DNA from: Caulobacter segnis
Lineage (GTDB): Bacteria > Pseudomonadota > Alphaproteobacteria > Caulobacterales > Caulobacteraceae
DNA: 64,000 nt
Assembly: GCF_023935105.1 (NCBI RefSeq)
Contig: NZ_CP096040.1
Span: 3,100,001-3,164,000, forward strand
Direction: 5' to 3'
Shown one piece after another: positions 53,319 through 61,855 of the stretch. Below the pieces are notes generated by a model, which did not search any database, was not told the origin of the DNA, and was given only the letters and a program-made list of their open reading frames with translations. Every line of letters starts with the position of its first letter. Within the stretch, counting starts at the first letter, position 1. The position numbers were made by a program, and so were the translations under genes.

Positions 53319-56300
53319 CGCTTCGCCTCCTGCCCGGCCGACCACGGCCGCAACCACGCCCAGCGGGCCGCCGGACGCGTCGCATAGGCCACATTGGCCG
53401 GCGCGACCAGCTCGACCTCGGTTCCTCGCCCCGGCGCGCTGCGGATCGTCAGAGTCCCACGGATCTTGCGGGCCCGCTCGCGCATGCCGGCCAGACCGAA
53501 GTGCCCTTCCCGCCCGCCGGCTTCCAGAATGGCCGGCTCGACGCCAACGCCGTCGTCATGGACGCTGACCCGCAATCGGCGCGGCTCGAACGCCACGACC
53601 ACGTCGATCTTGGTGGCGCGGGCGTGACGATGGGCGTTGAACAAGGCCTCGATGACCACCCGCTCGATCTCGTCGGCGACCAGCGGATGCAGATCCGCCG
53701 CCCGCCCCTGGGCCATGACGACGGTCTCGGTCGAGCCCGGTGAGCGCATGGTCTCCGCCACCTCGGTCAGGGTCGCGACCAGGTCCCCGGCCGCACCGGA
53801 CCTCAGGCTGCGCACACGGTCTCGGGCCTCGACGACCACGTCCTCGGCGCGATCCAGGGCGCGCTCCAGCTGGTCGCGGGCCGGCAGCTCGGGCGGCACC
53901 TGGCGGGTCGCCGACTGGAACTTCAGGATCAGTCCCTGGACGCCCTGCAGCAGGGTGTCATGCAGCTCGCGCGCGATGCGTTCGCGCTCGGCCATCCGCT
54001 CGCGGAGACCCGCCTGCAGACGCTCGCTCATGTTCCGCATCCGCCAATGATATGCGCCCGTCAGCAGGCCCGCCGCCACGCCCGCGCACAGCAGCAGGAA
54101 CAGGCGGCTCTGGAACAGGGTCGGCGGCAGCTCCAGGGTCAGGCTGGCGCCCTGTTCATTCCAGACGCCGTCGTTGTTGGCCGCCCGCACGCGGAACACG
54201 TACTTGCCGGGCTTGAGGTTGGTGTAGAAAGCCTGCCGCCGCGCGCCGGCTTCCACCCAGTCGGTGTCGACGCCTTCCAGGCGATAACGGAAGCGCACCC
54301 GTTCGGGGATGGCCAGGCTGAGCGCGGCATAGTCGATCTCGACCGTCTTCGCGCCCCGAGGCAGGACGAGCGACGTCGGGCCGTCGGTGCGCACACCGTC
54401 CACGACGATGCTTCGGATCGTGACGGGCGGCGGAACGGTGTTGACGGGCAAGCGCGCCGGGTCGAGCCAGGCGATCCCGGTCGTCGTGGCGATCCAGATC
54501 CGACCATCACCGCCGACGGCCAGATCGGAGCGATACTTGTAGGACGCCGGCCCGGGCAGCCCGTCCTTCAGATCGAAGATCCGCGCGGGCAGCGGCGCCC
54601 TCGGATCCTGGAAGGCGCGCTCCAGGTCGGCGTTCTGCATCCTGACGAGGCCTGCGGCGCCCAATAGCCAGGTCTCACGATCGGTTTGCGCCATGCCATG
54701 GCTGAAGCCGATGAACGGGAAGCGGTCGCGGGAGATGAATTGGGTTCGATCGTCCTGGAAACGGGTCAGGCCACGATCGCTGCCCGACAATACGCCCAGC
54801 GGACCATCGGCCATGGGCATGGTGCCGCCGCGCATGGGACGGGGCGGTGTCGTGATCGTCCGCACATCCGGCCCGTCGATCAGCACCGCGCCGCGCCCGC
54901 CGTCAGCCACGATCCGGCCGCGCCAGTCGGACGCCAAGGCCGTGATCGCCAGGCCCAGAGGCTTGGGCAGAGAGGCGGTCCACTCCCGACCGTCATAGCG
55001 CAGAAGACCCGCCATGAAACCGGCCGCCCAAAGCGCGCCATGAGCGTCGTGGACGCAGGCGGAGGCATAGAGGTTCGGGAAATTCGGTCGCGGCGCCGGC
55101 CTGAGCTTGCCGTCCGCGATGTGGACGAACCGGTCTCCCAGCCCGACCCAAAGTCCGCCATCGGCCGCGTCGCACATGGTGCTGACGGGACCGAGGTCGC
55201 GAACAAAGGGCTTCAGCGGTCCGCCTGGAAGCGCCCGGTACAGCGTCGTCGAGTCGCTGACATAGACAACGCCGCGCGCGTCCGCGAACACAACGTAGCC
55301 GTACGGCGAACTGGCCGGCACTACCGGCTCGCTAACCAGGCTGGCGGGCCGAAAACGGTCCAGCCCGCGTATCGTCGCCACCCAGATGTTGCTCTCGCGG
55401 TCCTCGAAGACCGCATAGGCCATGGCGGAGCTGAGGCCCTGCGCGACCGAGAAGGTCTCGGGTCCGGGCGAGTTCGAGCGCCCCGCCTGGGCCGTCCGGA
55501 TGCGGAACACGCCATCCGGATGCTGAGCGCCCCAGAGGTTCTGGTCGCGATCGATCAGGATGCGGGTGATACGGCTGCGGCTCGGATATGGAAGCTCCGC
55601 CGCCGCCCCGTCGATCACTCGCGTCCCGCGCGCGTCGGACGCCCAGATGCGCCCCTGACCATCCTGAGCAAGGCCGATCCCTTCGGCCAGGTCCGAGCGG
55701 ATCACCTTGAAGCGCGCTTCCCCGGGCGACAGCCGCGCGACGTGGTGATCGGTCGCCACCCACACCGTCCCATCCCGCGCGACCAGTATGTCGCTCAGAT
55801 CCTGGTCGGGCAGTCCCGTGATGTCGTCGACCGGTCGCCACGCCCCCTTGGCGAAGCGCGCCAGATGGACCTTGGGATTGGTCGTCGCCGCCCAGATCGT
55901 CCCGTCCCGCCCCTCGGCCATGCGGATCGTGACCGCGCGGAAGATCTTCGGATCATAGACGAGACGGAAGCGCCCGTGCTCGTAGACCGCGATCCCGCCG
56001 GACTCGTAGCCCGCCCAAAGCGCGCCCGACCGGGTCACCATCAGGCTGACCACCCGGTCGGCCATGCTGTACGCCGGTCGGGGCGGCCGCATGGGCTCGA
56101 AGGTCATCCCGTCGAACCGATAGAGGCCCAGCGGCGTACCGAGCCACAGATAGCCATCCGCCGTCTGGGCGATCACCTCGACACTGCTGGGCGCGCCGTC
56201 CTCGACGGTCCAACGGGTGTGCTTGTACTGGCCGATGGCGCGCTGCGGATCCAGCGCCCAGGCTGGCCCCGCCAGGAACGCGGCGGCCAGCAAAGCCGCG

Positions 56301-56329
56301 CAGCCGATCCTTGCAAAGCCACTCACCAT
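53315..56329 (-). CDS. large membrane sensor histidine kinase with two-component-regulator propeller
   Basis: A 1004-residue sensor. A signal peptide (CAALLAAAFLAGPAWALD) leads to a periplasmic pair of seven-bladed propellers made of regulator-propeller repeats (VIAQTADGYLWLGTPLGLYR; ILVARDGTVWVATDHHVARL). A Y_Y_Y domain follows (YAALSLAIPERVRFRYRLEG), then one transmembrane helix (FLLLCAGVAAGLLTGAYHW). The HisKA_3 phospho-acceptor His is in ARELHDTLLQGVQG, and the ATPase in SVHDDGVGVEP and GLAGMRERARKIRG. Unlike Bacteroides hybrid systems, the regulator is a separate protein encoded just downstream. Confidence 0.93.
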   Translation of the reverse strand: MVSGFARIGCAALLAAAFLAGPAWALDPQRAIGQYKHTRWTVEDGAPSSVEVIAQTADGYLWLGTPLGLYRFDGMTFEPMRPPRPAYSMADRVVSLMVTRSGALWAGYESGGIAVYEHGRFRLVYDPKIFRAVTIRMAEGRDGTIWAATTNPKVHLARFAKGAWRPVDDITGLPDQDLSDILVARDGTVWVATDHHVARLSPGEARFKVIRSDLAEGIGLAQDGQGRIWASDARGTRVIDGAAAELPYPSRSRITRILIDRDQNLWGAQHPDGVFRIRTAQAGRSNSPGPETFSVAQGLSSAMAYAVFEDRESNIWVATIRGLDRFRPASLVSEPVVPASSPYGYVVFADARGVVYVSDSTTLYRALPGGPLKPFVRDLGPVSTMCDAADGGLWVGLGDRFVHIADGKLRPAPRPNFPNLYASACVHDAHGALWAAGFMAGLLRYDGREWTASLPKPLGLAITALASDWRGRIVADGGRGAVLIDGPDVRTITTPPRPMRGGTMPMADGPLGVLSGSDRGLTRFQDDRTQFISRDRFPFIGFSHGMAQTDRETWLLGAAGLVRMQNADLERAFQDPRAPLPARIFDLKDGLPGPASYKYRSDLAVGGDGRIWIATTTGIAWLDPARLPVNTVPPPVTIRSIVVDGVRTDGPTSLVLPRGAKTVEIDYAALSLAIPERVRFRYRLEGVDTDWVEAGARRQAFYTNLKPGKYVFRVRAANNDGVWNEQGASLTLELPPTLFQSRLFLLLCAGVAAGLLTGAYHWRMRNMSERLQAGLRERMAERERIARELHDTLLQGVQGLILKFQSATRQVPPELPARDQLERALDRAEDVVVEARDRVRSLRSGAAGDLVATLTEVAETMRSPGSTETVVMAQGRAADLHPLVADEIERVVIEALFNAHRHARATKIDVVVAFEPRRLRVSVHDDGVGVEPAILEAGGREGHFGLAGMRERARKIRGTLTIRSAPGRGTEVELVAPANVAYATRPAARWAWLRPWSAGQEAKR

Positions 56330-56637
56330 GGGGGTCCTTCGATCACCGCCCGCCTGCCTAACCGCGGGCGTGCCGTCGTCTCAATATCGAGCGGGCTAGG
56401 CCAGGCCCACCCTTTTGGCGATCGCCAGCGCCTTTCAGGTGGGCGCTGGTCGCCCATCAGTGTCAGCTTCGTCTAACCCGCCCGAGATTTACGCGTCGTC
56501 GGGCGCGCGCCACGCTCCCGCCAACCAAGAAAAGAACGCCGGCAGGATCTTCCACGACGACTCGCCAGGCGGGTCGCCCTCCCCTGAGCGCTGCGTCCGT
56601 TTCATTCAAGATTTCCACTCTCTGCGGGGCTTCAAAG
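56330..56637. promoter_or_regulatory. 308-bp divergent promoter region with inverted repeats
   Basis: Region between the sensor-kinase gene (minus) and the hydrolase gene (plus). It contains the perfect palindrome GGCGATCGCC (56417-56426). Overlapping it is the inverted repeat CCAGCGCC (56425-56432)/GGCGCTGG (56442-56449), with competing CCCACC/GGTGGG arms around it. These may be operator sites for either gene. No -35/-10 pair could be placed confidently. Confidence 0.45.
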
Positions 56638-57624
56638 GTGACCGACCACAACCCTATCGACACGCGCGCGACGCGGCGGCGTGTTCTCGTCGCCGGCGCG
56701 GGCGCCGCGGCCCTCGCGGCCTTGCCCTCCGTTTCCTCGGCGCTGGCCAATCCAGCGTCGTCCACCCAAGACAAAGGATCTCACGTCATGAGCAGCGGCT
56801 TCGTCACCACCAAGGACGGCGTCCAGATCTACTACAAGGACTGGGGTCCCAAGGACGCCCAGCCGATCGTGTTCCACCACGGCTGGCCGCTGTCGGCCGA
56901 CGACTGGGACAACCAGATGATGTTCTTCCTGCTGAAGGGCTATCGCGTCATCGCCCATGACCGCCGAGGTCATGGCCGCTCGACCCAGACCGACAGCGGC
57001 AACGAGATGGACACCTACGCCGCCGACGTCATCGCCCTGGCCGACCAACTGGACCTGAAGAACGCCTTCCACGTCGGCCACTCGACCGGCGGCGGCGAGG
57101 TCGCCCACTACGTCGCCCGCGCCAAGCCGGGCCGCGTGGGCAAGGCCGTGCTGGTCGGGGCGGTCACGCCGATCATGCTGAAGACCCCGGCCAATCCGAT
57201 CGGCCTGCCGATGGAGGTCTTCGACGGCTTCCGTAACGGCACGGCGTTCAATCGCGCCCAGTTCTTCCGCGATGTCGCCGCCGGTCCGTTCTACGGCTTC
57301 AACCGTCCCGGCGCGAAGGTCTCCGAGGGGATCATTGACAACTGGTGGCGCCAAGGCATGCAGGCGGGCGTCAAGCCGCTCTACGACTGCGTGAAGGCCT
57401 TCTCGGAAACCGACTTCACCGAGGATCTCAAGAAGATCGACGTGCCGGTGCTGGTGCTGCACGGCGAGGATGACCAGGTCGTGCCGATCGACGCCGCGGC
57501 GCGCCAGGCGATCAAGCTGCTCAAGCACGGCAAGCTGATCACCTATCCGGGCTTCCCGCACGGCATGGCGACCACCGAAGCCGACACGATCAACGCCGAC
57601 CTCCTGGCCTTCTTCAAGGCCTAG
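56638..57624 (+). CDS. Tat-exported alpha/beta hydrolase, haloperoxidase (chloroperoxidase)-like
   Basis: A 328-residue protein. The GTG start gives a Tat-like leader ([20 protein letters not shown]). The catalytic fold starts around residue 51 ([20 protein letters not shown]). Nucleophile Ser in [13 protein letters not shown], Asp in [12 protein letters not shown] and His in [12 protein letters not shown] complete the triad. Cofactor-free haloperoxidase-like proteins are mostly esterases in vivo. If the leader is ignored, an ATG at 56788 yields the usual cytoplasmic form. First gene of the rightward cluster. Confidence 0.87.
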   Translation: MTDHNPIDTRATRRRVLVAGAGAAALAALPSVSSALANPASSTQDKGSHVMSSGFVTTKDGVQIYYKDWGPKDAQPIVFHHGWPLSADDWDNQMMFFLLKGYRVIAHDRRGHGRSTQTDSGNEMDTYAADVIALADQLDLKNAFHVGHSTGGGEVAHYVARAKPGRVGKAVLVGAVTPIMLKTPANPIGLPMEVFDGFRNGTAFNRAQFFRDVAAGPFYGFNRPGAKVSEGIIDNWWRQGMQAGVKPLYDCVKAFSETDFTEDLKKIDVPVLVLHGEDDQVVPIDAAARQAIKLLKHGKLITYPGFPHGMATTEADTINADLLAFFKA

Positions 57625-57632
57625 GGTCGGCT

Positions 57633-57663
57633 GTGGTGATGCGCCCGCCGGGCGCATCACCAC
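57633..57663 (+). terminator. strong hairpin after the haloperoxidase-like gene
   Basis: GTGGTGATGCGCCC (57633-57646) pairs perfectly with GGGCGCATCACCAC (57650-57663) across a 3-nt loop. It starts 9 bp after the stop. The tail CTCCTCGAC has few T, so it may act as a terminator or as an mRNA stability element. Confidence 0.55.
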
Positions 57664-57682
57664 CTCCTCGACATCGCCATTT

Positions 57683-57710
57683 TGGAAACGATGGATTTCC
57701 ATCATTTCCA
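57683..57710 (+). promoter_or_regulatory. 28-bp dyad, candidate operator of the isochorismatase-led genes
   Basis: TGGAAACGATGGATTTCCATCATTTCCA is a dyad with 12 of 14 pairs complementary (mismatches at 57689/57704 and the central pair). It lies ~96 bp before the ATG at 57806, with nothing else between the genes to explain it. A LysR- or TetR-type repressor site is typical, but no such regulator is encoded beside it. Confidence 0.55.
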
Positions 57711-57805
57711 TTTCTGAGCACACCGATAGAGGCCAAACTCTCCTCATCGGATCAAACGCGGCGGTCGAACCGGCCCGCCCAACCCAGGAAAAACGGAGCC
57801 AAGTC

Positions 57806-58462
57806 ATGACCTTGCAAGCCAAGGCCGCCCCCGGCGCGCGCCTGCTCACCCCCACCGATCACACCCTGATCATGATCGACTTCCAGTCGCAGATGGCCTT
57901 CGCCACCAAGTCGATCGACGCCAGCCTGCTGCGCGCCAACGCGGCCCTGGTCGCCAGCGCCGCAGCCGGCTTCGGCGTCTCGACAATCCTGACGACCGTC
58001 GCCGAGAAGAGCTTCTCGGGCCCGATGTTCTCGGAGGTCACCGATCCCTTCCCCGGCAAGGCGCTGCTGGACCGCACCTCGATGAACACCTGGGAGGACC
58101 AGGCGGTGATCGACGAGGTCAACGCCATCGGCAAGAAGCGGATCGTGCTGGCTGGCCTGTGGACTGGTGTCTGCATCGTCGGTCCAGCGCTTTCGGCCAT
58201 CGACCAGGGCTTCGAGGTCTTCGTGATCACCGACGCCAGCGGCGACATCTCGACCGAAGCGCACGAGCGCGCCGTGACCCGCATGGTCCAGGCCGGCGCC
58301 CAGCCGATGACCGCCCTGCAGTACCTGCTGGAAATGCAGCGCGATTGGGCCCGCGGCGAAACCTACGACATGACCACCGGCGTGGCCCGCAAGTTCGGCG
58401 GCGCCTATGGCCTAGGCATCACCTACGCCAAGACGATGTTCAACGCGTCCGAAGGCCACTGA
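57806..58462 (+). CDS. isochorismatase-family hydrolase (YcaC-like)
   Basis: A 218-residue cysteine hydrolase. The catalytic Asp is in TLIMIDFQSQMAFATKS, the Lys is in a loop before SMNTWEDQAVIDEV, and the Cys is in LAGLWTGVCIVGPALSAIDQ. The family cleaves isochorismate, nicotinamide or other amide-type substrates; YcaC itself has no settled substrate. It has a good ribosome-binding site and is followed 51 bp later by the XapX gene. Confidence 0.9.
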   Translation: MTLQAKAAPGARLLTPTDHTLIMIDFQSQMAFATKSIDASLLRANAALVASAAAGFGVSTILTTVAEKSFSGPMFSEVTDPFPGKALLDRTSMNTWEDQAVIDEVNAIGKKRIVLAGLWTGVCIVGPALSAIDQGFEVFVITDASGDISTEAHERAVTRMVQAGAQPMTALQYLLEMQRDWARGETYDMTTGVARKFGGAYGLGITYAKTMFNASEGH

Positions 58463-58513
58463 CAATCTCCGGGCGAGGCGTCAGCCTCGCCCGACTTGCG
58501 CCGGAGCGTGGCG

Positions 58514-58783
58514 ATGAAACCCTATCTGTTGTCCATCGGTGTCGGCCTGCTGGTCGGGGTGATCTATTCCCTGTTGGGGGTGCGATCGCCGGCGCCGCCG
58601 GCCATCGCCCTGCTGGGTCTACTTGGCATGCTGCTGGGCGAACAGGCGGTTCCGATCGCCAAGCGCCTGCTGACCAGGGCGCCCGTCGTGGCCTATCTCA
58701 AGACACCCGACTGCGCCGGCCAGGTTCTTGGCCCTCAGGCCGTCGCGGGCGAGGGTCCAGACCCGGAGGGAAAGCAGGCATGA
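58514..58783 (+). CDS. XapX-domain (DUF1427) small membrane protein
   Basis: An 89-residue protein starting MKPYLLSIGVGLLVGVIYSL. Two helices contain the XapX pattern VRSPAPPAIALLGLLGMLLG. The C-terminal ~30 residues are polar. The domain is widespread next to hydrolase genes, and its function is unknown. The ATG follows GGAG, and the stop overlaps the next gene (ATGA). Confidence 0.88.
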   Translation: MKPYLLSIGVGLLVGVIYSLLGVRSPAPPAIALLGLLGMLLGEQAVPIAKRLLTRAPVVAYLKTPDCAGQVLGPQAVAGEGPDPEGKQA

Positions 58784-60732
58784 CCTTCAACCACCGCTCC
58801 CTCGATCGTCGACAAGCCGTCGCCCTCGGCGCGGCCCTCCTCTCCAGTTCCGCTTTCGCCCAGCCTCGGAGGCCCGGCTCCATGACCGACCTGCTCCTCA
58901 TCAACGGCAAGTTCACGACTCTCGATCGCGGCAATCCGCGCGCCGACGCCGCCCTGATCCGCGATGGCAAGTTCGCCGCCGTCGGTGAAGAACGCGACGT
59001 CCGCGCCGCCGCCGGGCCCAACCCGACGATCATCGACCTGAAGGGTCGCCGCGTGATCCCCGGGCTGATCGACAGCCACATGCACATCATTCGTGGCGGG
59101 CTGAACTACAACATGGAACTGCGCTGGGACGGCGTGCCGACCCTGGCCGACGCCATGGCCATGCTGAAGAAACAGGCCGCCAATACCCCGCCGCCCCAGT
59201 GGGTGCGCGTCGTCGGCGGCTTCACCGAGCACCAGTTCGTCGAGAAGCGCCTGCCAACCCTGGACGAGATCAACGCCGCCGCGCCCGAGACGCCGGTGTT
59301 CATCCTCCATCTTTACGACCGCGCGCTGCTCAACCGCGCCGCCCTGCGCGCCGTCGGCTACACCAAGGACACGCCCAATCCGCCGGGCGGCGAGATCCAG
59401 CGCGACGCCTCGGGCGAGCCGACCGGCCTGCTGCTGGCCCAGCCCAACGCGACGATTCTCTACGCCACCCTGGCCAAGGGCCCGAAGCTGCCGGAAGAGT
59501 ACCAGCTCAACTCCACCCGCCACTTCATGCGCGAGATGAACCGCCTGGGCGTGACCGGGGTGATCGACGCCGGCGGCGGCTTCCAGAACTATCCCGACGA
59601 CTATGCGATCATCGAGAAGCTGCACATCGATGACCAGCTGACCCTGCGCATCAGCTACAACCTGTTCACCCAGAAGCCGAAGGCCGAGCTGTCGGACTTC
59701 CAGTCGTGGTCCAAGCAGGTCAAGCCGGGTCAGGGCGATGACAAGTATCGCCACAACGGCGCGGGTGAGATGCTGGTCTACAGCGCCGCCGACTTCGAGG
59801 ACTTCCGGGTCGAGCGGCCCGAGATGCCGGCCAACATGGAAACCGACCTGGAGCCGGTGATCCGCCACCTCGCCGAGAACCGCTGGCCCTGGCGCCTGCA
59901 CGCCACCTATGACGAGACCATCAGCCGAGCGCTGGATGTCTACGAGAAGGTCAACAAGGACGTCCCGTTCGACGGCCTGCACTGGTTCTTCGACCACGCC
60001 GAGACCATCAGCGATCGCAACATCGACCGCATCGCGGCCCTGGGCGGCGGCATCGCCGTTCAGCACCGGATGGCCTATCAGGGCGAGTACTTCATGGAGC
60101 GCTATGGGGCCAAGGCCGCCGAGGCGACCCCGCCAATCGGCAAGATGCTGAAAGCTGGCATCCCCGTCGGAGCCGGCACCGACGCCACACGAGTGGCCAG
60201 CTACAACCCGTGGGTCTCGCTGAATTGGCTGGTGACCGGCAAGACGGTGGGCGGCACACGCCTTTATCCGCCGGCCAACCGCGTCGACCGCGAGGAGGCC
60301 CTGCGCCTGTGGACCACCGCCAACACCTGGTTCTCGAACGAGGAAGGCAAGAAGGGCCAGATCGCCGTCGGCCAGCTGGCGGACCTGGCGGTGCTCAGTG
60401 ACGACTACATGACCGTGACCGAGGACGAGATCCCGCACCTGTCGTCGGTGCTAACCTTGCTGGGCGGCAAGGTCGTCCATGGCGAGGGCGACTTCACCAA
60501 GCTGGCCCCGGTGCTGCCGCCGCCCATGCCCGACTGGTCGCCGGTGCGGACCTTCGGCGGTTATCAGGATCGCTCGCGCGGCCATGCCCGGGCCCTGGCG
60601 TCCGCCTGCGGCTGCGCCAGCAGCTGCAATGTCCACGGCCACGATCACGCTTCCGCCTACACGCGGGAAGCGCCGACGTCCGACGCGCGCTCGTTCTGGG
60701 GCGCGATGGGCTGCGGCTGCTGGGCGGTGTGA
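58780..60732 (+). CDS. Tat-exported YtcJ-type amidohydrolase with Cys-rich C-terminal tail
   Basis: A 650-residue amidohydrolase_3 protein. Twin-arginine leader RSLDRRQAVALGAALLSSSA. Metal ligands are in GLIDSHMHIIRGG, further His in WRLHATYDETISRA and WFFDHAETISDRN, and the late Asp in VGAGTDATRVASYNP. The catalytic domain ends near residue 600. The last ~45 residues are unusual: ASACGCASSCNVHGHDHAS and GAMGCGCWAV, with five Cys and several His. The substrate is unknown. Coupled to the XapX gene by ATGA. Confidence 0.9.
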   Translation: MTFNHRSLDRRQAVALGAALLSSSAFAQPRRPGSMTDLLLINGKFTTLDRGNPRADAALIRDGKFAAVGEERDVRAAAGPNPTIIDLKGRRVIPGLIDSHMHIIRGGLNYNMELRWDGVPTLADAMAMLKKQAANTPPPQWVRVVGGFTEHQFVEKRLPTLDEINAAAPETPVFILHLYDRALLNRAALRAVGYTKDTPNPPGGEIQRDASGEPTGLLLAQPNATILYATLAKGPKLPEEYQLNSTRHFMREMNRLGVTGVIDAGGGFQNYPDDYAIIEKLHIDDQLTLRISYNLFTQKPKAELSDFQSWSKQVKPGQGDDKYRHNGAGEMLVYSAADFEDFRVERPEMPANMETDLEPVIRHLAENRWPWRLHATYDETISRALDVYEKVNKDVPFDGLHWFFDHAETISDRNIDRIAALGGGIAVQHRMAYQGEYFMERYGAKAAEATPPIGKMLKAGIPVGAGTDATRVASYNPWVSLNWLVTGKTVGGTRLYPPANRVDREEALRLWTTANTWFSNEEGKKGQIAVGQLADLAVLSDDYMTVTEDEIPHLSSVLTLLGGKVVHGEGDFTKLAPVLPPPMPDWSPVRTFGGYQDRSRGHARALASACGCASSCNVHGHDHASAYTREAPTSDARSFWGAMGCGCWAV

Positions 60733-61163
60733 CCATGATCCGCTCGCAAGAAAACCCGCGCTTCGTCAACGCCGTGCTCGACTGGCCGCCCACCGCCTTG
60801 ATCGCTCGCCTGGCCCTGGTCAGCGCCTATCTGCTGGGCGCGGCCGTCAAGGCCAGCGACTTTCCCGGCGCCGTCGCCGAGCAGGTCCATTTCGGCATGA
60901 CCCCGCCAGCGTTCTGGGCCGTGCTGACCATCGCCGTCGAGATCGTCGGCCCTGTGCTGATCCTGACCCGTCGCTGGCTGTGGCTGGGCGCGGGGATGCT
61001 GGGCGTCTTCACCCTGCTGGCCGCCTTCAAGGCCAACGCCTTCTGGGCGATGGCTGCGGGTCACGACCGCTTCACGGCCATGAACGCCTTCGTCGAGCAC
61101 ATCGGCCTGATCGGCGGCTTCGTGCTGGTGGCGATGCTCGACCGTCGGGAGCGCGCCGCATGA
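60729..61163 (+). CDS. DoxX-family membrane protein
   Basis: A 144-residue protein with four helices, including LIARLALVSAYLLGAAVKAS, FWAVLTIAVEIVGPVLILTR and EHIGLIGGFVLVAML. The pattern matches DoxX/DoxD-type membrane proteins, some of which are quinone-linked oxidase subunits and many of which are unassigned. GTG start overlaps the preceding stop (GTGA); its own stop overlaps the next start (ATGA). Confidence 0.87.
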   Translation: MTMIRSQENPRFVNAVLDWPPTALIARLALVSAYLLGAAVKASDFPGAVAEQVHFGMTPPAFWAVLTIAVEIVGPVLILTRRWLWLGAGMLGVFTLLAAFKANAFWAMAAGHDRFTAMNAFVEHIGLIGGFVLVAMLDRRERAA

Positions 61164-61855
61164 TCCCCCGCCCCACCCGTCTGGCCGGCGTGACCGGCAT
61201 GGGCATGGCCTTCGTCGGCGGCTATGTCGACGTGATCGGCTTCGTGCTGCTGTTCGGCCTGTTCGTCGCCCACGCCACCGGCAACATCGTCATGCTGGGC
61301 GTCGGCCTGGCCGGCGACGCCGGCGGCCTGGCCACCAAGCTGCTGGCCCTGCCGGTGTTCATCGGGTCGGCCGCCGCCACCTACGCCCTCATCCGCTGGC
61401 GCAACGCCCAGGGGCAGCCCTGCGAGGTGCTGGTCCTGGCCTTGCAGGCCGCCCTGTTGCTGGTCTTCATGCTGCTGACCGCCCGCGCCCTGCCCGCCGC
61501 CAGCGCCAATGAGCCGGCGGTGATGCTGGCCGGCCTGGTGGGCGTGGTCGCCATGGCGGTGCAGAACGTCGGCGCCCGCGTGGTCTTCACCCACCTGGCG
61601 CCGACCACCATGATGACCGGCAACGTCACCCAGCTGGCGATCGACATCGTCGACCTCTTTATCGCACGCGGCCGTCCCGACGACGCGCTGAAGGCGCGGA
61701 TCCTCAAGACCTGGCCGCCGGTCGCCGCCTTCGCGCTCGGGGCCATCGGCGGCGCGGTCGGCGTGCTGGTCGCCGGGGCCTGGAGCCTTGCCCTGGGCGT
61801 GATCGTGGTCGCCCTGCTGGCGGCGCTCCACGCCCTCCGTGGGGAACGGTCGTGA
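61160..61855 (+). CDS. DUF1275 (YoaK-type) membrane protein
   Basis: A 231-residue protein with about six helices. Typical features are GGYVDVIGFVLLFGLFVAHA near the N terminus, HATGNIVMLGVGLAGD, and GNVTQLAIDIVD in the centre. The family is uncharacterised; some members are annotated as transporter-like. The start overlaps DoxX (ATGA) and the stop overlaps the porin gene (GTGA). Confidence 0.88.
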   Translation: MIPRPTRLAGVTGMGMAFVGGYVDVIGFVLLFGLFVAHATGNIVMLGVGLAGDAGGLATKLLALPVFIGSAAATYALIRWRNAQGQPCEVLVLALQAALLLVFMLLTARALPAASANEPAVMLAGLVGVVAMAVQNVGARVVFTHLAPTTMMTGNVTQLAIDIVDLFIARGRPDDALKARILKTWPPVAAFALGAIGGAVGVLVAGAWSLALGVIVVALLAALHALRGERS

